Source: Aliiroseovarius sediminis
Lineage (GTDB): Bacteria; Pseudomonadota; Alphaproteobacteria; Rhodobacterales; Rhodobacteraceae
Assembly (NCBI RefSeq): GCF_022678485.1
Contig: NZ_JALBYP010000038.1
Location: forward strand, 233,892-297,891
Direction: 5' to 3'
Length of the DNA: 64,000 nucleotides
Of the stretch, positions 1 through 9,268 are shown piece after piece (the first letter of the stretch is position 1; the number at the start of each line of letters is the position of its first letter). The position numbers and the translations under genes were made by a program. A model generated the notes under the pieces. That model saw only the letters and a program-made list of their open reading frames with translations, had not been told where the DNA came from and searched no databases.

Positions 1-687
1 GTGTTTGATGTCACGGCGCACAACAGTTTTGCGCAGATGCTGCCCGCCTTTGCGCTGGCGATGACCGCCGTTGGCTTTTCTGCCCCTGCTGCAATGAGCA
101 CAAATACCGTCGTGGTCGGCGTCGCGCTGGTCGGATCGACGTTCTTTGGTGTCGCGTCCCTGACCTATGCGGTGCTGGCGTTGTTCACCGCCTTCAACTC
201 GATGCTGCATTACGGCACATCCAAGGAAACTGCACCCACGCTTCTGATCGTGATCCCGTTGATGACCATTCTGGGCATCATGGCCATGCGCCAGAACCAC
301 GGTCTGCACGAAACGTTTGAAGTTCAAGCCGCCGCTGGTGAGACCATGATTTTCCTGGCGCGTTTGGTCGCTGTGCAGGTCCTGTTCGGACTTCTTGGGT
401 TGGTGATGCTGGCCCGGCACGATTACTGGAAAAGCTTTGTGTTCGGGTCCGAGACGTCGCCGGGTTCCTATGCGTTGGTCTGTCCCGGCGTTGCCCTGTC
501 GGTGTTGTTGCAGTTCTTCATCAACTCGGGACTGGTGGAGGCTGGTGTGCTGACCAAGTTCTCGGTCGCGTATTGGGCTGTGACCGCAATTGCACTTGCC
601 TTCCAAGTCGCCATGATCGCGCTGGTGGTTCGGTTGAACAAACAGCATTTTGGGCGGACCACGGTGCAGGCCGTGCCGGCTGAATAA
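1..687 (+). CDS. Multi-pass membrane protein, 5'-truncated by the window (TehA/SLAC1- or TsoY-like)
   Basis: The readable part is 228 residues with about five or six hydrophobic segments (roughly residues 12-65, 78-95, 112-138, 155-178 and 190-216), so it is an inner-membrane protein. A GTG sits exactly at base 1, so the frame is open to the window edge and the true N-terminus is probably missing. The hydrophobic pattern and the C-terminal stretch ending in NKQHFG recall the TehA/SLAC1 group and the sulfur-associated TsoY proteins. This family link rests on general resemblance only. A hairpin terminator follows at 706-739. It is convergent with the ThDP enzyme gene. Confidence 0.55.
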   Translation: MFDVTAHNSFAQMLPAFALAMTAVGFSAPAAMSTNTVVVGVALVGSTFFGVASLTYAVLALFTAFNSMLHYGTSKETAPTLLIVIPLMTILGIMAMRQNHGLHETFEVQAAAGETMIFLARLVAVQVLFGLLGLVMLARHDYWKSFVFGSETSPGSYALVCPGVALSVLLQFFINSGLVEAGVLTKFSVAYWAVTAIALAFQVAMIALVVRLNKQHFGRTTVQAVPAE

Positions 688-705
688 TCTAGCTCAAACT
701 CGATT

Positions 706-739
706 AAGGGGGGCGCGTCGGAAACGATGCGCCCCTTTT
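706..739 (+). terminator. Hairpin terminator after the membrane-protein gene
   Basis: A 10-bp stem (710-719 with 726-735, one G-T wobble) and a GGAAAC loop are followed by TTTT at 736-739. It lies directly downstream of the stop at 687 and just overlaps the stop of the convergent ThDP gene. Confidence 0.7.
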
Positions 740-2405
740 ACGTTTTACCCCGCGCCGCCTCGCCCTGAGCGCGCAAGGCATCAAGGGTCAGGCCGGGGGT
801 CGCGACTTGCGGGTCAAGCACAAGTTCGATGACAGCAGGGCATTGCGCCTTTCGCGCGCGTCCGAACGCTGCCGCAAAATCTGCGCCATCCGTGACCGTT
901 TCCCCATGCCCGCCGTAAGCCCGCGCCAGTGCCGCGAAGTCGGGGTTTGCCATGTCAGTGCCCGATACGCGGCCCGGATAGCTGCGTTCCTGATGCATCC
1001 GGATCGTGCCGTAACGTCCGTTATTGGCAATGATCGCGATGGGCTTGGCGCCGTGCTGAACGGCGGTCGACAACTCGTTCAGGGTCATCTGAAACTCGCC
1101 ATCGCCAAGCCATGCGACCACCGTGCGATCGGGGTGTTCAAGGCTGGCGGCAACCGCAGCGGGAAAGCCGTATCCCATGGAGCCTGAGATTGGGGCAAGC
1201 TGCGTTCCGTGCTGTTTGAAGCGGAAATAGCGATGCAGCCAAGTGGCATAATTCCCCGCCCCGTTGGTGACAATGGCATCGTCGGGCAGGTTATCCGTCA
1301 GCCAAAGCACGACCTGTTCCAGCTTGACCTTGCCGGGCGTGGTGGCGGGGGCCTGAAACGCCTCGTAATCCTGCCGCGCTGATTTGCTCCAATCGGCCCA
1401 ACGCGGCGATTGGGTGCCGCCCGCCTTCACCAGCGCCTCAAGCGCATCGGGTGCGGTGGCGGCAAGGGCCAGATCGGCGTGATAGACCCGGCCCAGCTCG
1501 TCCGGGTCGGGATAGACATGCACGATGCGCTTGCCCGTCGCTTTGGGGTCCAGAAGCTCGTATCCGCCCGTGACGTTGTCGCCCAACCGCGACCCCAACA
1601 CGATCAGCGTGTCGGCATCTCGCAGGCGCGCGCCGAGTTTCGGGTTCATTCCGACGCCCAGATCACCGGCAAAGTTGGGGTGCCGGTTGTCCATGACATC
1701 CTGCCGCCGAAAGGCGCAGGTGACAGGCAGATCATGGGCGTTAGCGAAGTCCGCCAGATTGCTGGCTGCGTCCTGCGTCCAGCCCGGCCCTCCTGCAATG
1801 ATCAGCGGCGTCTTTGCCTCGGCCAGCATTTCCGTGATCGCCAGCGCGTCCTGCGCGGTCACATGCCCGGTCGTGCGCGCCATCGCCGGGCGATCCGGCA
1901 CATCGGCACGCGCACTCAACATATCTTCAGGCAGGGCGACCACCACTGGACCGGGGCGACCCGACCGGGCCATGTGGAACGCACGGGCAAGGTACTCCGG
2001 CAGGCGATCGGTCTGGTCGACCTCGCACGCCCATTTGGCAAGCGAGCCGAAGACGGCGCGGTAATCAACTTCCTGAAACGCCTCGCGGTCACGGTGGCCG
2101 CGCGCAATCTGACCCACGAAGATCACCATCGGCGTGCTGTCCTGCTGGGCCACATGAATGCCGGAGGCTGCGTTGGTCGCGCCGGGGCCACGGGTGACGA
2201 ACAGAACGCCTGGGTCACCGGTCAACTTGCCATGTGCTTCGGCCATCATCGCGGCACCGCCTTCTTGACGACAGACGATGTTTTCGATCCCGCTGTCGTG
2301 CAATCCGTCCAGCGCCGCAAGGAAGCTTTCACCAGGCACCGAGAACACGCGGCGCACCCCTTCGCTTTTCAGGTGATCGACCAGTATTTGTCCGCCATGC
2401 CGCAT
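738..2405 (-). CDS. Thiamine-diphosphate-binding enzyme, acetolactate synthase large-subunit-like
   Basis: 555 residues with the three-domain ThDP decarboxylase/synthase layout: N-terminal PYR domain with the activating Glu in CRQEGGAA (E48), a central domain, and a C-terminal PP domain with the Mg-ThDP signature beginning GDGEFQMTLNE. The start is the ATG at 2405, preceded by a GGGGGG Shine-Dalgarno; the reading frame is open further upstream but runs into the divergent reductase gene. No small regulatory subunit is adjacent, so it is more likely a stand-alone 2-oxoacid decarboxylase or catabolic ALS-like enzyme than biosynthetic IlvB. The substrate cannot be told from the sequence. Confidence 0.85.
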   Translation of the reverse strand: MRHGGQILVDHLKSEGVRRVFSVPGESFLAALDGLHDSGIENIVCRQEGGAAMMAEAHGKLTGDPGVLFVTRGPGATNAASGIHVAQQDSTPMVIFVGQIARGHRDREAFQEVDYRAVFGSLAKWACEVDQTDRLPEYLARAFHMARSGRPGPVVVALPEDMLSARADVPDRPAMARTTGHVTAQDALAITEMLAEAKTPLIIAGGPGWTQDAASNLADFANAHDLPVTCAFRRQDVMDNRHPNFAGDLGVGMNPKLGARLRDADTLIVLGSRLGDNVTGGYELLDPKATGKRIVHVYPDPDELGRVYHADLALAATAPDALEALVKAGGTQSPRWADWSKSARQDYEAFQAPATTPGKVKLEQVVLWLTDNLPDDAIVTNGAGNYATWLHRYFRFKQHGTQLAPISGSMGYGFPAAVAASLEHPDRTVVAWLGDGEFQMTLNELSTAVQHGAKPIAIIANNGRYGTIRMHQERSYPGRVSGTDMANPDFAALARAYGGHGETVTDGADFAAAFGRARKAQCPAVIELVLDPQVATPGLTLDALRAQGEAARGKT

Positions 2406-2488
2406 GATTATGCCCCCCAGCACGGGATTTCGCCGTTGACCTTCGGTTCTACACACAGCACCTTGCGCGCGCAAAACAGGAGGTCGAA

Positions 2489-3034
2489 TTGTCCACACAT
2501 CGTTTGCTTGGCATGTCCGGGGCATTGCGTAAAGACGCAACCAACCGTTTTTTGATCCGAAACGCGGCACGCCTGTATGGTGACGCCGAGTTTGCCGAAG
2601 CTGATCTTCACCTGCCACTCTACAATGCCGATGACGAGGCCGAGCAGGGTATTCCCGACCCCGTTGCGCGTCTGGTGGACCAGATCGCGGCGGCGGATGC
2701 GGTCGTTATCTCAACGCCAGAATACAACAAGATGCTGTCTGGAGTCCTGAAAAACGCGCTGGATTGGGTCAGCCGGGTCAAGCCCCAGCCCTGGGTCGGC
2801 AAACCTGTGGCGGTGATGTCGGCGGCTGGTGGAAGGGCGGGGGGTGACCGTGCGCAAACATCGCTTTTGTCTGCGATGACGCCCTTCCAGCCGCGTCTGG
2901 TTGTCGGCCCCGAAGTGGCGATCGCCGCAAGCGGTCAGGAATTCGATGAAAACGGGCATTTGACCAGCCCAAGATACGAGGCGGCGCTGGCCGCTTTGAT
3001 GGAAAAACTCCGCACCGAGGCTGATCGCGGCTAA
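2489..3034 (+). CDS. NADPH-dependent FMN reductase family protein
   Basis: 181 residues with a flavodoxin-like fold: N-terminal FMN phosphate loop (GMSGALRKDATN), the family signature STPEYNKMLSGVLKNALDW near residues 75-93, and a Gly-rich loop SAAGGRAGGDRAQ. Such enzymes reduce free FMN, quinones or chromate with NADPH. The start is TTG at 2489, chosen for the CAGGAGG at 2478-2484. It is divergent from the ThDP gene and its stop overlaps the stop of the convergent FAD oxidase by four bases. Confidence 0.88.
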   Translation: MSTHRLLGMSGALRKDATNRFLIRNAARLYGDAEFAEADLHLPLYNADDEAEQGIPDPVARLVDQIAAADAVVISTPEYNKMLSGVLKNALDWVSRVKPQPWVGKPVAVMSAAGGRAGGDRAQTSLLSAMTPFQPRLVVGPEVAIAASGQEFDENGHLTSPRYEAALAALMEKLRTEADRG

Positions 3035-4071
3035 AGGCTGGCTGCGACCTTGAAATCCTCGGGGATGGTGTCGCGGTCGTCCAGCACCAGATCCGCCATG
3101 ACCTCGCCTACGTTCGGCCCCATGCCAAAGCCGATCTTGAAGCCGCCATTGGCGATGAAATGGTCCGGCCTGCCGGGGTAATGTCCCAGCATTGGCGCCC
3201 GGGATTTCGCGCGCGGGCGCACGCCAGCCCAGCGTTCGATGACAGGCGCCTCCGCGATGGCCGGGCAAACCGCGCGCGCACGGGCGATCACATCGTCCAA
3301 AGCGTTATCGCAGCTTGCAGGATCGTCGAAGTCGCGTTCACTGGTGGACCCGACCGCGACTGTGCCATCCGCATGAGGGATTATGTGCACACTATCGGCA
3401 AAGATCTGCGGAAGGGTCGCAGCGTCGTGGCGCAGCAGGGCGCTTTGCCCCTTCACGCCGTTGCCGACGGGCTTGCCCAGCTGGTCCGACAGTGCCAGCA
3501 ACCCTTGCCAGCCGGTCGCCCAGACGATGCGGCCTTCTTCGCGTCCCTCGACCACGACCTCGCCACCCTTGGCGCACACGGCGCCAGCCAGTGCCTTTGC
3601 GGCCAGTCGCGGGTTCATCCGTGCGGTCAGCGTGTCGTGGATCAGGTATCCAGTCGGGCTGTCCGGTGCCCAGCCCGAAAAATCAGAGACGGGCCGAACG
3701 TCCCACTCCGCTTTCCCTTGCCACAAACTCGCGGCCTCGGCCTTGCGGTCGCGCGCAAGGGTCAGGGCGCGGTCGTCCGCGATGGGTTGCAGCCGCCCTG
3801 TGCGCCCATACCCCGACGATTGGCCCGAGGTCGCCTCGACCATCTTCCAATAGCCTTCCGCCATGATCAGGCTGTCGAATTGAAACGCTTTCTTGGCGTT
3901 CCAGCGTTCCGGCACATGCGGGGCCAGCGCGCCGACCAACCCGCCAGATGACCCGGCCCCAACGCCGTGTGGGTCGATCACCCGCACCTTTGCGCCGCGC
4001 GCAGCACAGCTCCACGCCACGGACAGACCAAAAATCCCTGCGCCGTAAATGGTAACATCCCTGATTGCCAA
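3031..4071 (-). CDS. FAD-dependent oxidoreductase, probable stand-alone MnmC oxidase half
   Basis: 346 residues of the D-amino-acid oxidase family: Rossmann FAD motif YGAGIFGLSVAW at the N-terminus and a C-terminal GGFKIGFGMGPNVG flavin loop. The start is TTG at 4071 with AAGGA upstream; no in-frame ATG fits. In E. coli, MnmC carries this oxidase (cmnm5U to nm5U in tRNA wobble position 34) fused to a methyltransferase. Here the methyltransferase MnmD is encoded divergently 54 bases away. The tRNA role is inferred from that pairing; a general amine or amino-acid oxidase is possible. Confidence 0.75.
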   Translation of the reverse strand: MAIRDVTIYGAGIFGLSVAWSCAARGAKVRVIDPHGVGAGSSGGLVGALAPHVPERWNAKKAFQFDSLIMAEGYWKMVEATSGQSSGYGRTGRLQPIADDRALTLARDRKAEAASLWQGKAEWDVRPVSDFSGWAPDSPTGYLIHDTLTARMNPRLAAKALAGAVCAKGGEVVVEGREEGRIVWATGWQGLLALSDQLGKPVGNGVKGQSALLRHDAATLPQIFADSVHIIPHADGTVAVGSTSERDFDDPASCDNALDDVIARARAVCPAIAEAPVIERWAGVRPRAKSRAPMLGHYPGRPDHFIANGGFKIGFGMGPNVGEVMADLVLDDRDTIPEDFKVAASL

Positions 4072-4125
4072 AACATCGGTCCTTCTTCATGGTCACGCGC
4101 GTTAATCCAACGTCTAGGGCATGTC

Positions 4126-4803
4126 ATGACGAAGAGCCAGATTGCAAAGATCGCGTGGAAACCTGATGGCGTGCCGGTGGCGACGCGGTTCGATGACCCG
4201 TATTTCTCGCTTGAGGATGGACTGGCCGAGACGCGTCATGTGTTCCTGAGCGGCAATGACCTGCCTGCCCGGTTCGCGCCGGGGTTTCACGTGGCCGAAC
4301 TGGGTTTTGGCACGGGGTTGAACATGCTGGCGGCGTTCCTGTCATGGCGGGATGCGGGGGCGCCACAGGGCGTGCGCTTCACCTCGTTCGAGGCCTTTCC
4401 CATGGCCGCGGACGACATTGCCAAGGCGCTGGACGCCTTTCCGGAAGCGCGCGCCGTTGCTGCGCCATTCCTGTCGGCATGGGCAGATGGCGTGCGTGAG
4501 TTCGATCTGGACGGTTTTGCCGTCGAGGTGATCATAGGAGATGCCCGTCAGACCTTGGCCGCGTGGCAAGGCAAGGCCGATGCGTGGTTTCTGGACGGGT
4601 TTTCGCCCGCCAAAAACCCCGAGCTTTGGGGCGATGGCCTGATGATGCAGGTCGGCGCGCATACCGCCCCCGGCGGCACATTCGCGACCTATACCGCCGC
4701 CGGTTTTGTGCGCCGGGCGCTGGACGCGGCTGGCTTTGACGTGGAACGCGCACCGGGATACGGGCGCAAGCGGCATATGAGCCGCGGCACCCTGCGCCGT
4801 TGA
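4126..4803 (+). CDS. mnmD: tRNA (5-methylaminomethyl-2-thiouridine) methyltransferase, MnmD-like
   Basis: 225 residues. The N-terminal WKPDGVPVATRFDDPYFS stretch and the SAM-site ELGFGTGLNMLAAF motif are typical of the MnmC methyltransferase domain, as is WFLDGFSPAKNPELW near the C-terminus. It methylates nm5U34 in tRNA to mnm5U. The first good ATG is at 4126; upstream sequence in frame belongs to the divergent oxidase gene. The Shine-Dalgarno is weak. The following DMT transporter gene starts 12 bases after the stop, with its own GAGGAG. Confidence 0.88.
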   Translation: MTKSQIAKIAWKPDGVPVATRFDDPYFSLEDGLAETRHVFLSGNDLPARFAPGFHVAELGFGTGLNMLAAFLSWRDAGAPQGVRFTSFEAFPMAADDIAKALDAFPEARAVAAPFLSAWADGVREFDLDGFAVEVIIGDARQTLAAWQGKADAWFLDGFSPAKNPELWGDGLMMQVGAHTAPGGTFATYTAAGFVRRALDAAGFDVERAPGYGRKRHMSRGTLRR

Positions 4804-4814
4804 GGAGCCACCAG

Positions 4815-5687
4815 ATGGATCAGAACACCCGCGCCGGTATCCTGCTGATGATTGGTGCGACTTTCGTTTTCGCCATGCAGGACGGCATTTCACGTCATCT
4901 TGGCGGCGCCTATAACGTTTGGATGATCGTGATGATCCGGTATTGGTTCTTCGCGGCCTTCGTCATCTGGCTGACCCGCCGAAATGGCGGTCTAAGGAAC
5001 GCCCTGCGGCCTGCCCGCCCGTATCTGCAAGTCTTTCGCGGCGCGCTTCTGGCGCTGGAAATCTGCGTCACGGTGTTGTCTTTCGTGCTGCTGGGACTGG
5101 TGGAAAGCCATGCGATTTTCGCCTGCTACCCGTTGCTCGTCGCGGCGTTTTCGGGTCCGGTGTTGGGCGAAACCGTCGGCTGGCGGCGGTGGCTGGCAAT
5201 CGGCATCGGTTTCATTGGCATTCTGGTGATCCTGCAACCCGGCGTTGGCGTTTTCGCCCCCGAGGCAATCGTGCCCCTGATCGGCGCGCTGATGTTCGCG
5301 CTTTATGGGCTTCTGACTCGGCTGGCCGCGAAAACCGACAGCACCCAGACCAGCTTTTTCTGGACCGGCATTGTCGGCGCGGTCGTGATGACTGCTATCG
5401 GCGCGTCGTTCTGGGAACCGATGATCGCGCGCGACTGGGCGTGGATGGCCCTTTTGTGCGTGACCGGCGTGCTGGGGCATTGGCTCTTGATCAAATGCTA
5501 TGAATTTGCCGAGGCCAGCACCGTGCAGCCCTTCGCCTATCTGCAACTCGTCTTCGTCTCGATCCTTGGCGTGTCCCTGTTCGGCGAAGAGCTTCGGACA
5601 AACGTGGTGATCGGCGCGGCCATCGTGGTCGGCGCGGGGATATTCACACTGATCCGCAGCCGACGCGCGATCCGGCCTATTGTTTAA
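4815..5687 (+). CDS. EamA/DMT-family transporter
   Basis: 290 residues with ten predicted membrane helices in two EamA repeats (about residues 8-140 and 150-285), the layout of drug/metabolite exporters such as RhaT or RarD relatives. The ATG at 4815 has GAGGAG seven bases upstream. It follows mnmD closely and may share its transcript. It overlaps the convergent transglycosylase gene by 11 bases at the 3' end. The substrate is unknown. Confidence 0.88.
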   Translation: MDQNTRAGILLMIGATFVFAMQDGISRHLGGAYNVWMIVMIRYWFFAAFVIWLTRRNGGLRNALRPARPYLQVFRGALLALEICVTVLSFVLLGLVESHAIFACYPLLVAAFSGPVLGETVGWRRWLAIGIGFIGILVILQPGVGVFAPEAIVPLIGALMFALYGLLTRLAAKTDSTQTSFFWTGIVGAVVMTAIGASFWEPMIARDWAWMALLCVTGVLGHWLLIKCYEFAEASTVQPFAYLQLVFVSILGVSLFGEELRTNVVIGAAIVVGAGIFTLIRSRRAIRPIV

Positions 5688-7638
5688 GCTCTTTTGACAG
5701 CGACAAGGGTTCGGTCTTGCCGGTCAGCCGCGCGCGATAGACAGGCAGGCTTTCGGCCACCCGCATGACGTAGTTTCGCGTCTCGCGGAACGGAATATGC
5801 TCGATCCAGTCGACGATATCAGTTTCGCTCGCGCGCACGTCGCCCAATTGTTTGGTCCACCGCGTCGCACGGGTTGGCCCCGCGTTATAGGCCACCGAGA
5901 CCAGAACCGGGTTCATGCCGAAATCCTCGATCAACTTTGCAAGGTATTCCGACCCCAACCTTGTGTTGTATTCCGGGTCGGTGATCAGGCGCGACTTGGA
6001 ATAGGGCATGTCCAGACGCTTGGCCATGTCCGACGCGGTGCCGGGCATCAACTGCATCAATCCACGCGCGCCCACGCCCGACATGACGCCGGGGTCAAAT
6101 TCGCTTTCCCGCCGCGCGATGGCAAGCTCAAGCGCGCGGGGCACGGTGCGGTTGCCGCGCCCAATGTCGGGCGTCGGGTAATAGGGACGCGGGATCGTGA
6201 TACCGACGCGGGCGGCCTGCTTGGCGATCATCAACTGCAAATGCGGCTCGTCCACGCTTTCGGCCCATGCGCCAAGTTGCCCGATTTCCTCGCGGTTCAG
6301 GCTTTCGGCCAGATGCACGGCAAAACGTTCGGCCCAATAACGCTCGCCTGCCGCTTGCAGAAGACGTGCGGCCTCCATCACCGTGCCCCCCCAGAAACCG
6401 GCCTGTATGACGGGGGGGAAGGGTTCGGCCCCGGTCAGAGACGGGTCCATCGCCATCCCGGCGCGTTCGGCGGCCAGAAGGCCATAGAAGCTGGTTTGAT
6501 AGTCGCCCCCCAGTTCATAGGCGGCCTTGGCTGCCACCGCGTCACCTGCGGCTTCATGCGCGCGACCCAGCCAATAGCCGGCGCGCCCCATACTGATGGG
6601 GGTGTCGACGCTTAGCCGGAAGGTCCGGAAATGTTCAAGCGCGGTGATCGGGTCATCCAGTTTGCGCAGGGCGACATAGCCCGCGATCCACTCAAGATCA
6701 TTCTGGTTCGAGCCGCCCGACAGATGATGGAACGCCGCCAGTTGATAAGCCTGCTGCGCCTTGCCTTCGCGCATCGACCAACGCGCCAGAACGCGGCGCC
6801 AACTGGCCCAGCGTTCAGGATGGCCCAACGTCATCGCGTTCTTCGAGCGTTCCAAAAGCAAATCAACCGCATCCTGATTGCGTCCTTTCGACGCCCGCCA
6901 CAGGAATCGTTCATAGGCAAGGCCCGGATCGCTTGCCAGCGCGTCCGGGACAGCCGCGATCAGGGCATCGACACCATTCTTTTTCTTGCGCAGTGCCAGG
7001 CGGGCATTTGCCAGCGCCTGCTGGTCTTTTCCGACAAGCGGCAACATACGCGTGGCTTCCGTGGTCTCGCCGCGCCACAGCAGCATGTCCAGCCGATCCC
7101 AGTGATAGGATTTCAGCGCATCGCCATAGCGCGCCACAAATGCGTCGTGTTCTTCTTCATCCAGTGAAAGCGTAGTCCACGCCAGAATGATTCCGTCCCG
7201 CGCCAAACCGGAGGCGCCTGTGGCGGTGCGGGCTTCGGCCAGGCGCAGGGCGCCACGACCGGTCTGCGGTGGCTGCGGTTTGAAGAAGGCCAGCACCTTT
7301 TCAGGGTCATAGCGATGCGGGATCGTCTCCTCGGACTGTTTGCGAAGATATTTCAGGCCCGGCCAGTCGGGATGTCTGGCCAAGAAGGTGCGCGTATCCT
7401 CGAAACTGCCTTCGCCGCGGCGCAGGCGGTGCCATTCGACGATGTCGCGCACAAGGCCGCCGCCCACCTTCGCAGTGGCAAGCGCTTCGGACCAATTATC
7501 AGACCGGGCGTGCTGAACGGCCTTTTGTAATGCGCTGACCGCGCCCGCGTCTTGGGCAAATGCCCCCGAAGGTGCGGCGATGAAGGGCAACAGGGACAGG
7601 GTCAAGGCCCCGAAAGTGTGTCTTATTTTTCTGCTCAT
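5677..7638 (-). CDS. Soluble lytic murein transglycosylase (Slt70-like)
   Basis: 653 residues. It has a signal peptide ending at about AFA (residue 28), a long alpha-helical superhelix typical of Slt70 (about 40-480), and a C-terminal SLT domain. The catalytic glutamate is E511 in RRESEFDPGVMS, followed by GARGLMQLMPGTA and VSVAYNAGP motifs. It cleaves peptidoglycan glycan strands in the periplasm to 1,6-anhydromuropeptides. It is divergent from dapA; the 141-base space between them must hold both promoters. Confidence 0.93.
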   Translation of the reverse strand: MSRKIRHTFGALTLSLLPFIAAPSGAFAQDAGAVSALQKAVQHARSDNWSEALATAKVGGGLVRDIVEWHRLRRGEGSFEDTRTFLARHPDWPGLKYLRKQSEETIPHRYDPEKVLAFFKPQPPQTGRGALRLAEARTATGASGLARDGIILAWTTLSLDEEEHDAFVARYGDALKSYHWDRLDMLLWRGETTEATRMLPLVGKDQQALANARLALRKKKNGVDALIAAVPDALASDPGLAYERFLWRASKGRNQDAVDLLLERSKNAMTLGHPERWASWRRVLARWSMREGKAQQAYQLAAFHHLSGGSNQNDLEWIAGYVALRKLDDPITALEHFRTFRLSVDTPISMGRAGYWLGRAHEAAGDAVAAKAAYELGGDYQTSFYGLLAAERAGMAMDPSLTGAEPFPPVIQAGFWGGTVMEAARLLQAAGERYWAERFAVHLAESLNREEIGQLGAWAESVDEPHLQLMIAKQAARVGITIPRPYYPTPDIGRGNRTVPRALELAIARRESEFDPGVMSGVGARGLMQLMPGTASDMAKRLDMPYSKSRLITDPEYNTRLGSEYLAKLIEDFGMNPVLVSVAYNAGPTRATRWTKQLGDVRASETDIVDWIEHIPFRETRNYVMRVAESLPVYRARLTGKTEPLSLSKELKQ

Positions 7639-7779
7639 GGCGAAAAACTAGTTTCGCCAGCGCAATACGCAACACACAAACTTGGCATTTGTCGCGAACC
7701 CGGCTAGTTTCCGCCGCGTTTGCGGGGCGATTCAAATCCTGCGCCGCAGTAATCGAATTTAACAGAATTGGAGCGTGTC

Positions 7780-8652
7780 ATGTTCAAAGGATCTCTTCCT
7801 GCCCTGGTCACGCCGTTCAAGGACGGCGCAGTGGATTTCGACACGCTCAAACGCTTGATCGAATGGCATATCGCTGAAGGCTCGCACGGATTGGTGCCAG
7901 TGGGCACAACCGGTGAAACCCCAACGCTGAGCCACGAGGAACATGAACAGGTGGTCGAGGCTGTGGTGACAACTGTCGCGGGCCGTGTGCCGGTAATTGC
8001 TGGGGCGGGGTCCAACAGCACCGCCGAAACCCTGCGTTTCGTGGAACATGCCAAAGACGTGGGCGCAGATGCGGCATTGGTCGTGACGCCCTATTACAAC
8101 AAGCCGACGCAAAAAGGGCTGATCGCGCATTTCACCGCGGTGGCCGAGGTTGGCATACCGATCATCATCTACAATATCCCGCCGCGGTCCGTGGTGGATA
8201 TGTCGGCCGATACGATGGGCGAACTGGCGAAGCTGGACATGATTGTGGGGGTAAAGGATTCCTCGGCTGATCCGGGACGGGTCGCCATGCAGCGCATGAC
8301 CTGTGGCAAGGATTTCATCCAATTGTGTGCCGAAGATCCGGCGGCGGTTGGCTATAACGCAATGGGCGGTGTCGGGTGTATTTCCGTCACCGCGAACGTG
8401 GCGCCGAAACTGTGCAGTCAGGTGCAAGAGGCGACACTTGCGGGCGATTTTGCAGCGGCGCTTGAATTGTCCGACAAGCTGATGCCGCTTCACCGCGCCA
8501 TCTTTGCCGAGCCGGGTGTATCCGGCGCGAAATATGCGCTGTCCAAGCTTGGCATGTGTGGCGGAGAGCTGCGGTTGCCGATGCTTGAAGTTGGTGACGA
8601 CACCAAGACGCAAATCGACGCGGCCCTTCGGCACGCCGGTTTGCTGGACTGA
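7780..8652 (+). CDS. dapA: 4-hydroxy-tetrahydrodipicolinate synthase
   Basis: 290 residues, the normal length. It condenses pyruvate with aspartate semialdehyde in lysine and diaminopimelate synthesis. All key residues are present: GTTGE at 42-46, Tyr131 in IYNIPPR, Arg136, and the Schiff-base Lys159 in VGVKDSS. The start is ATG 7780 with GGAG seven bases before it; a TTG twelve bases earlier is in frame but has no ribosome site. smpB follows after 74 bases, which contain a GC-rich hairpin. Confidence 0.96.
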   Translation: MFKGSLPALVTPFKDGAVDFDTLKRLIEWHIAEGSHGLVPVGTTGETPTLSHEEHEQVVEAVVTTVAGRVPVIAGAGSNSTAETLRFVEHAKDVGADAALVVTPYYNKPTQKGLIAHFTAVAEVGIPIIIYNIPPRSVVDMSADTMGELAKLDMIVGVKDSSADPGRVAMQRMTCGKDFIQLCAEDPAAVGYNAMGGVGCISVTANVAPKLCSQVQEATLAGDFAAALELSDKLMPLHRAIFAEPGVSGAKYALSKLGMCGGELRLPMLEVGDDTKTQIDAALRHAGLLD

Positions 8653-8656
8653 AATA

Positions 8657-8694
8657 CCGGCCCGGCGACGTGCGATTTGCAGGTGCCGGGCTGG
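8657..8694 (+). terminator. GC-rich hairpin between dapA and smpB
   Basis: A 10-bp stem (8657-8666 with 8685-8694, one G-T wobble) closes an 18-base loop. There is no T-run after it, so it may be a weak terminator or an mRNA structure rather than a classical terminator. Confidence 0.3.
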
Positions 8695-8726
8695 ACAGTG
8701 TCGGGGCAAAGCCCTACATCCGCGTC

Positions 8727-9203
8727 ATGGCCAAGACGAAAGACGACCCCAACTATAAGGTGATCGCCGAAAATCGGCGCGCGCGGTATGATTACGCGAT
8801 CGAAGAAGATGTCGAATGCGGCATCGTTCTGATGGGGTCCGAGGTCAAATCCCTGCGCCAAGGCAGCTCTAATATCGCAGAAAGCTACGCGGCGGTTGAA
8901 GATGGCGAACTTTACCTGACCAACGCCTATATTGCGCCCTATAAACAGGCTGTGACATGGGGCCATCTTGAGCGTCGCAAGCGCAAGTTGTTGGCGTCAA
9001 AGCGCGAGATTGCGAAGATGTGGAACGCGACCCAGCGCAAGGGCATGACCCTGGTGCCGCTGGTGATGTATTTCAATCACAAGGGTTTGGTGAAGATCAA
9101 GATCGGCATCGCCAAGGGCAAAAAGGCCCATGACAAGCGCGCGACCGAGGCCAAGCGGGATTGGGGCCGCCAGAAGCAGCGGTTGTTGCGGCACGGGGAT
9201 TAG
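8727..9203 (+). CDS. smpB: SsrA (tmRNA)-binding protein
   Basis: 158 residues, standard size. It binds tmRNA and brings it to stalled ribosomes for trans-translation. Typical segments are [30 protein letters not shown] and AYIAPYK, and the basic C-terminal tail [16 protein letters not shown]. The ATG at 8727 gives the conserved N-terminus; longer in-frame starts lie within the intergenic hairpin. The dapA-smpB neighbourhood is usual in Rhodobacteraceae. Confidence 0.97.
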   Translation: MAKTKDDPNYKVIAENRRARYDYAIEEDVECGIVLMGSEVKSLRQGSSNIAESYAAVEDGELYLTNAYIAPYKQAVTWGHLERRKRKLLASKREIAKMWNATQRKGMTLVPLVMYFNHKGLVKIKIGIAKGKKAHDKRATEAKRDWGRQKQRLLRHGD

Positions 9204-9261
9204 GGGCTTTGCCCCTCTGCGCTTTGCGCATTCACCCCAGGATATTTTAGGCCAGAAGAAA
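9203..9261. repeat. Small hairpins plus probable recurrent roseobacter intergenic motif
   Basis: The short space between smpB and the convergent moeA gene holds two small stem-loops (GGGGC-TTT-GCCCC at 9203-9215 and GCGC-TTT-GCGC right after). They are followed at 9232-9261 by a segment whose core CCAGGATATTTTAGGCCAG resembles a short sequence I recall seeing often downstream of Rhodobacteraceae genes. No second copy is in this window, so the repeat claim is from memory and unverified. Confidence 0.3.
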
Positions 9262-9268
9262 CAGTGGG

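Noticed and set aside
2406..2618. N-terminal extension of the ThDP enzyme frame by 71 codons
   Set aside because: The extra residues do not resemble ThDP enzymes, overlap the divergent reductase gene, and the ATG at 2405 has a strong ribosome site.
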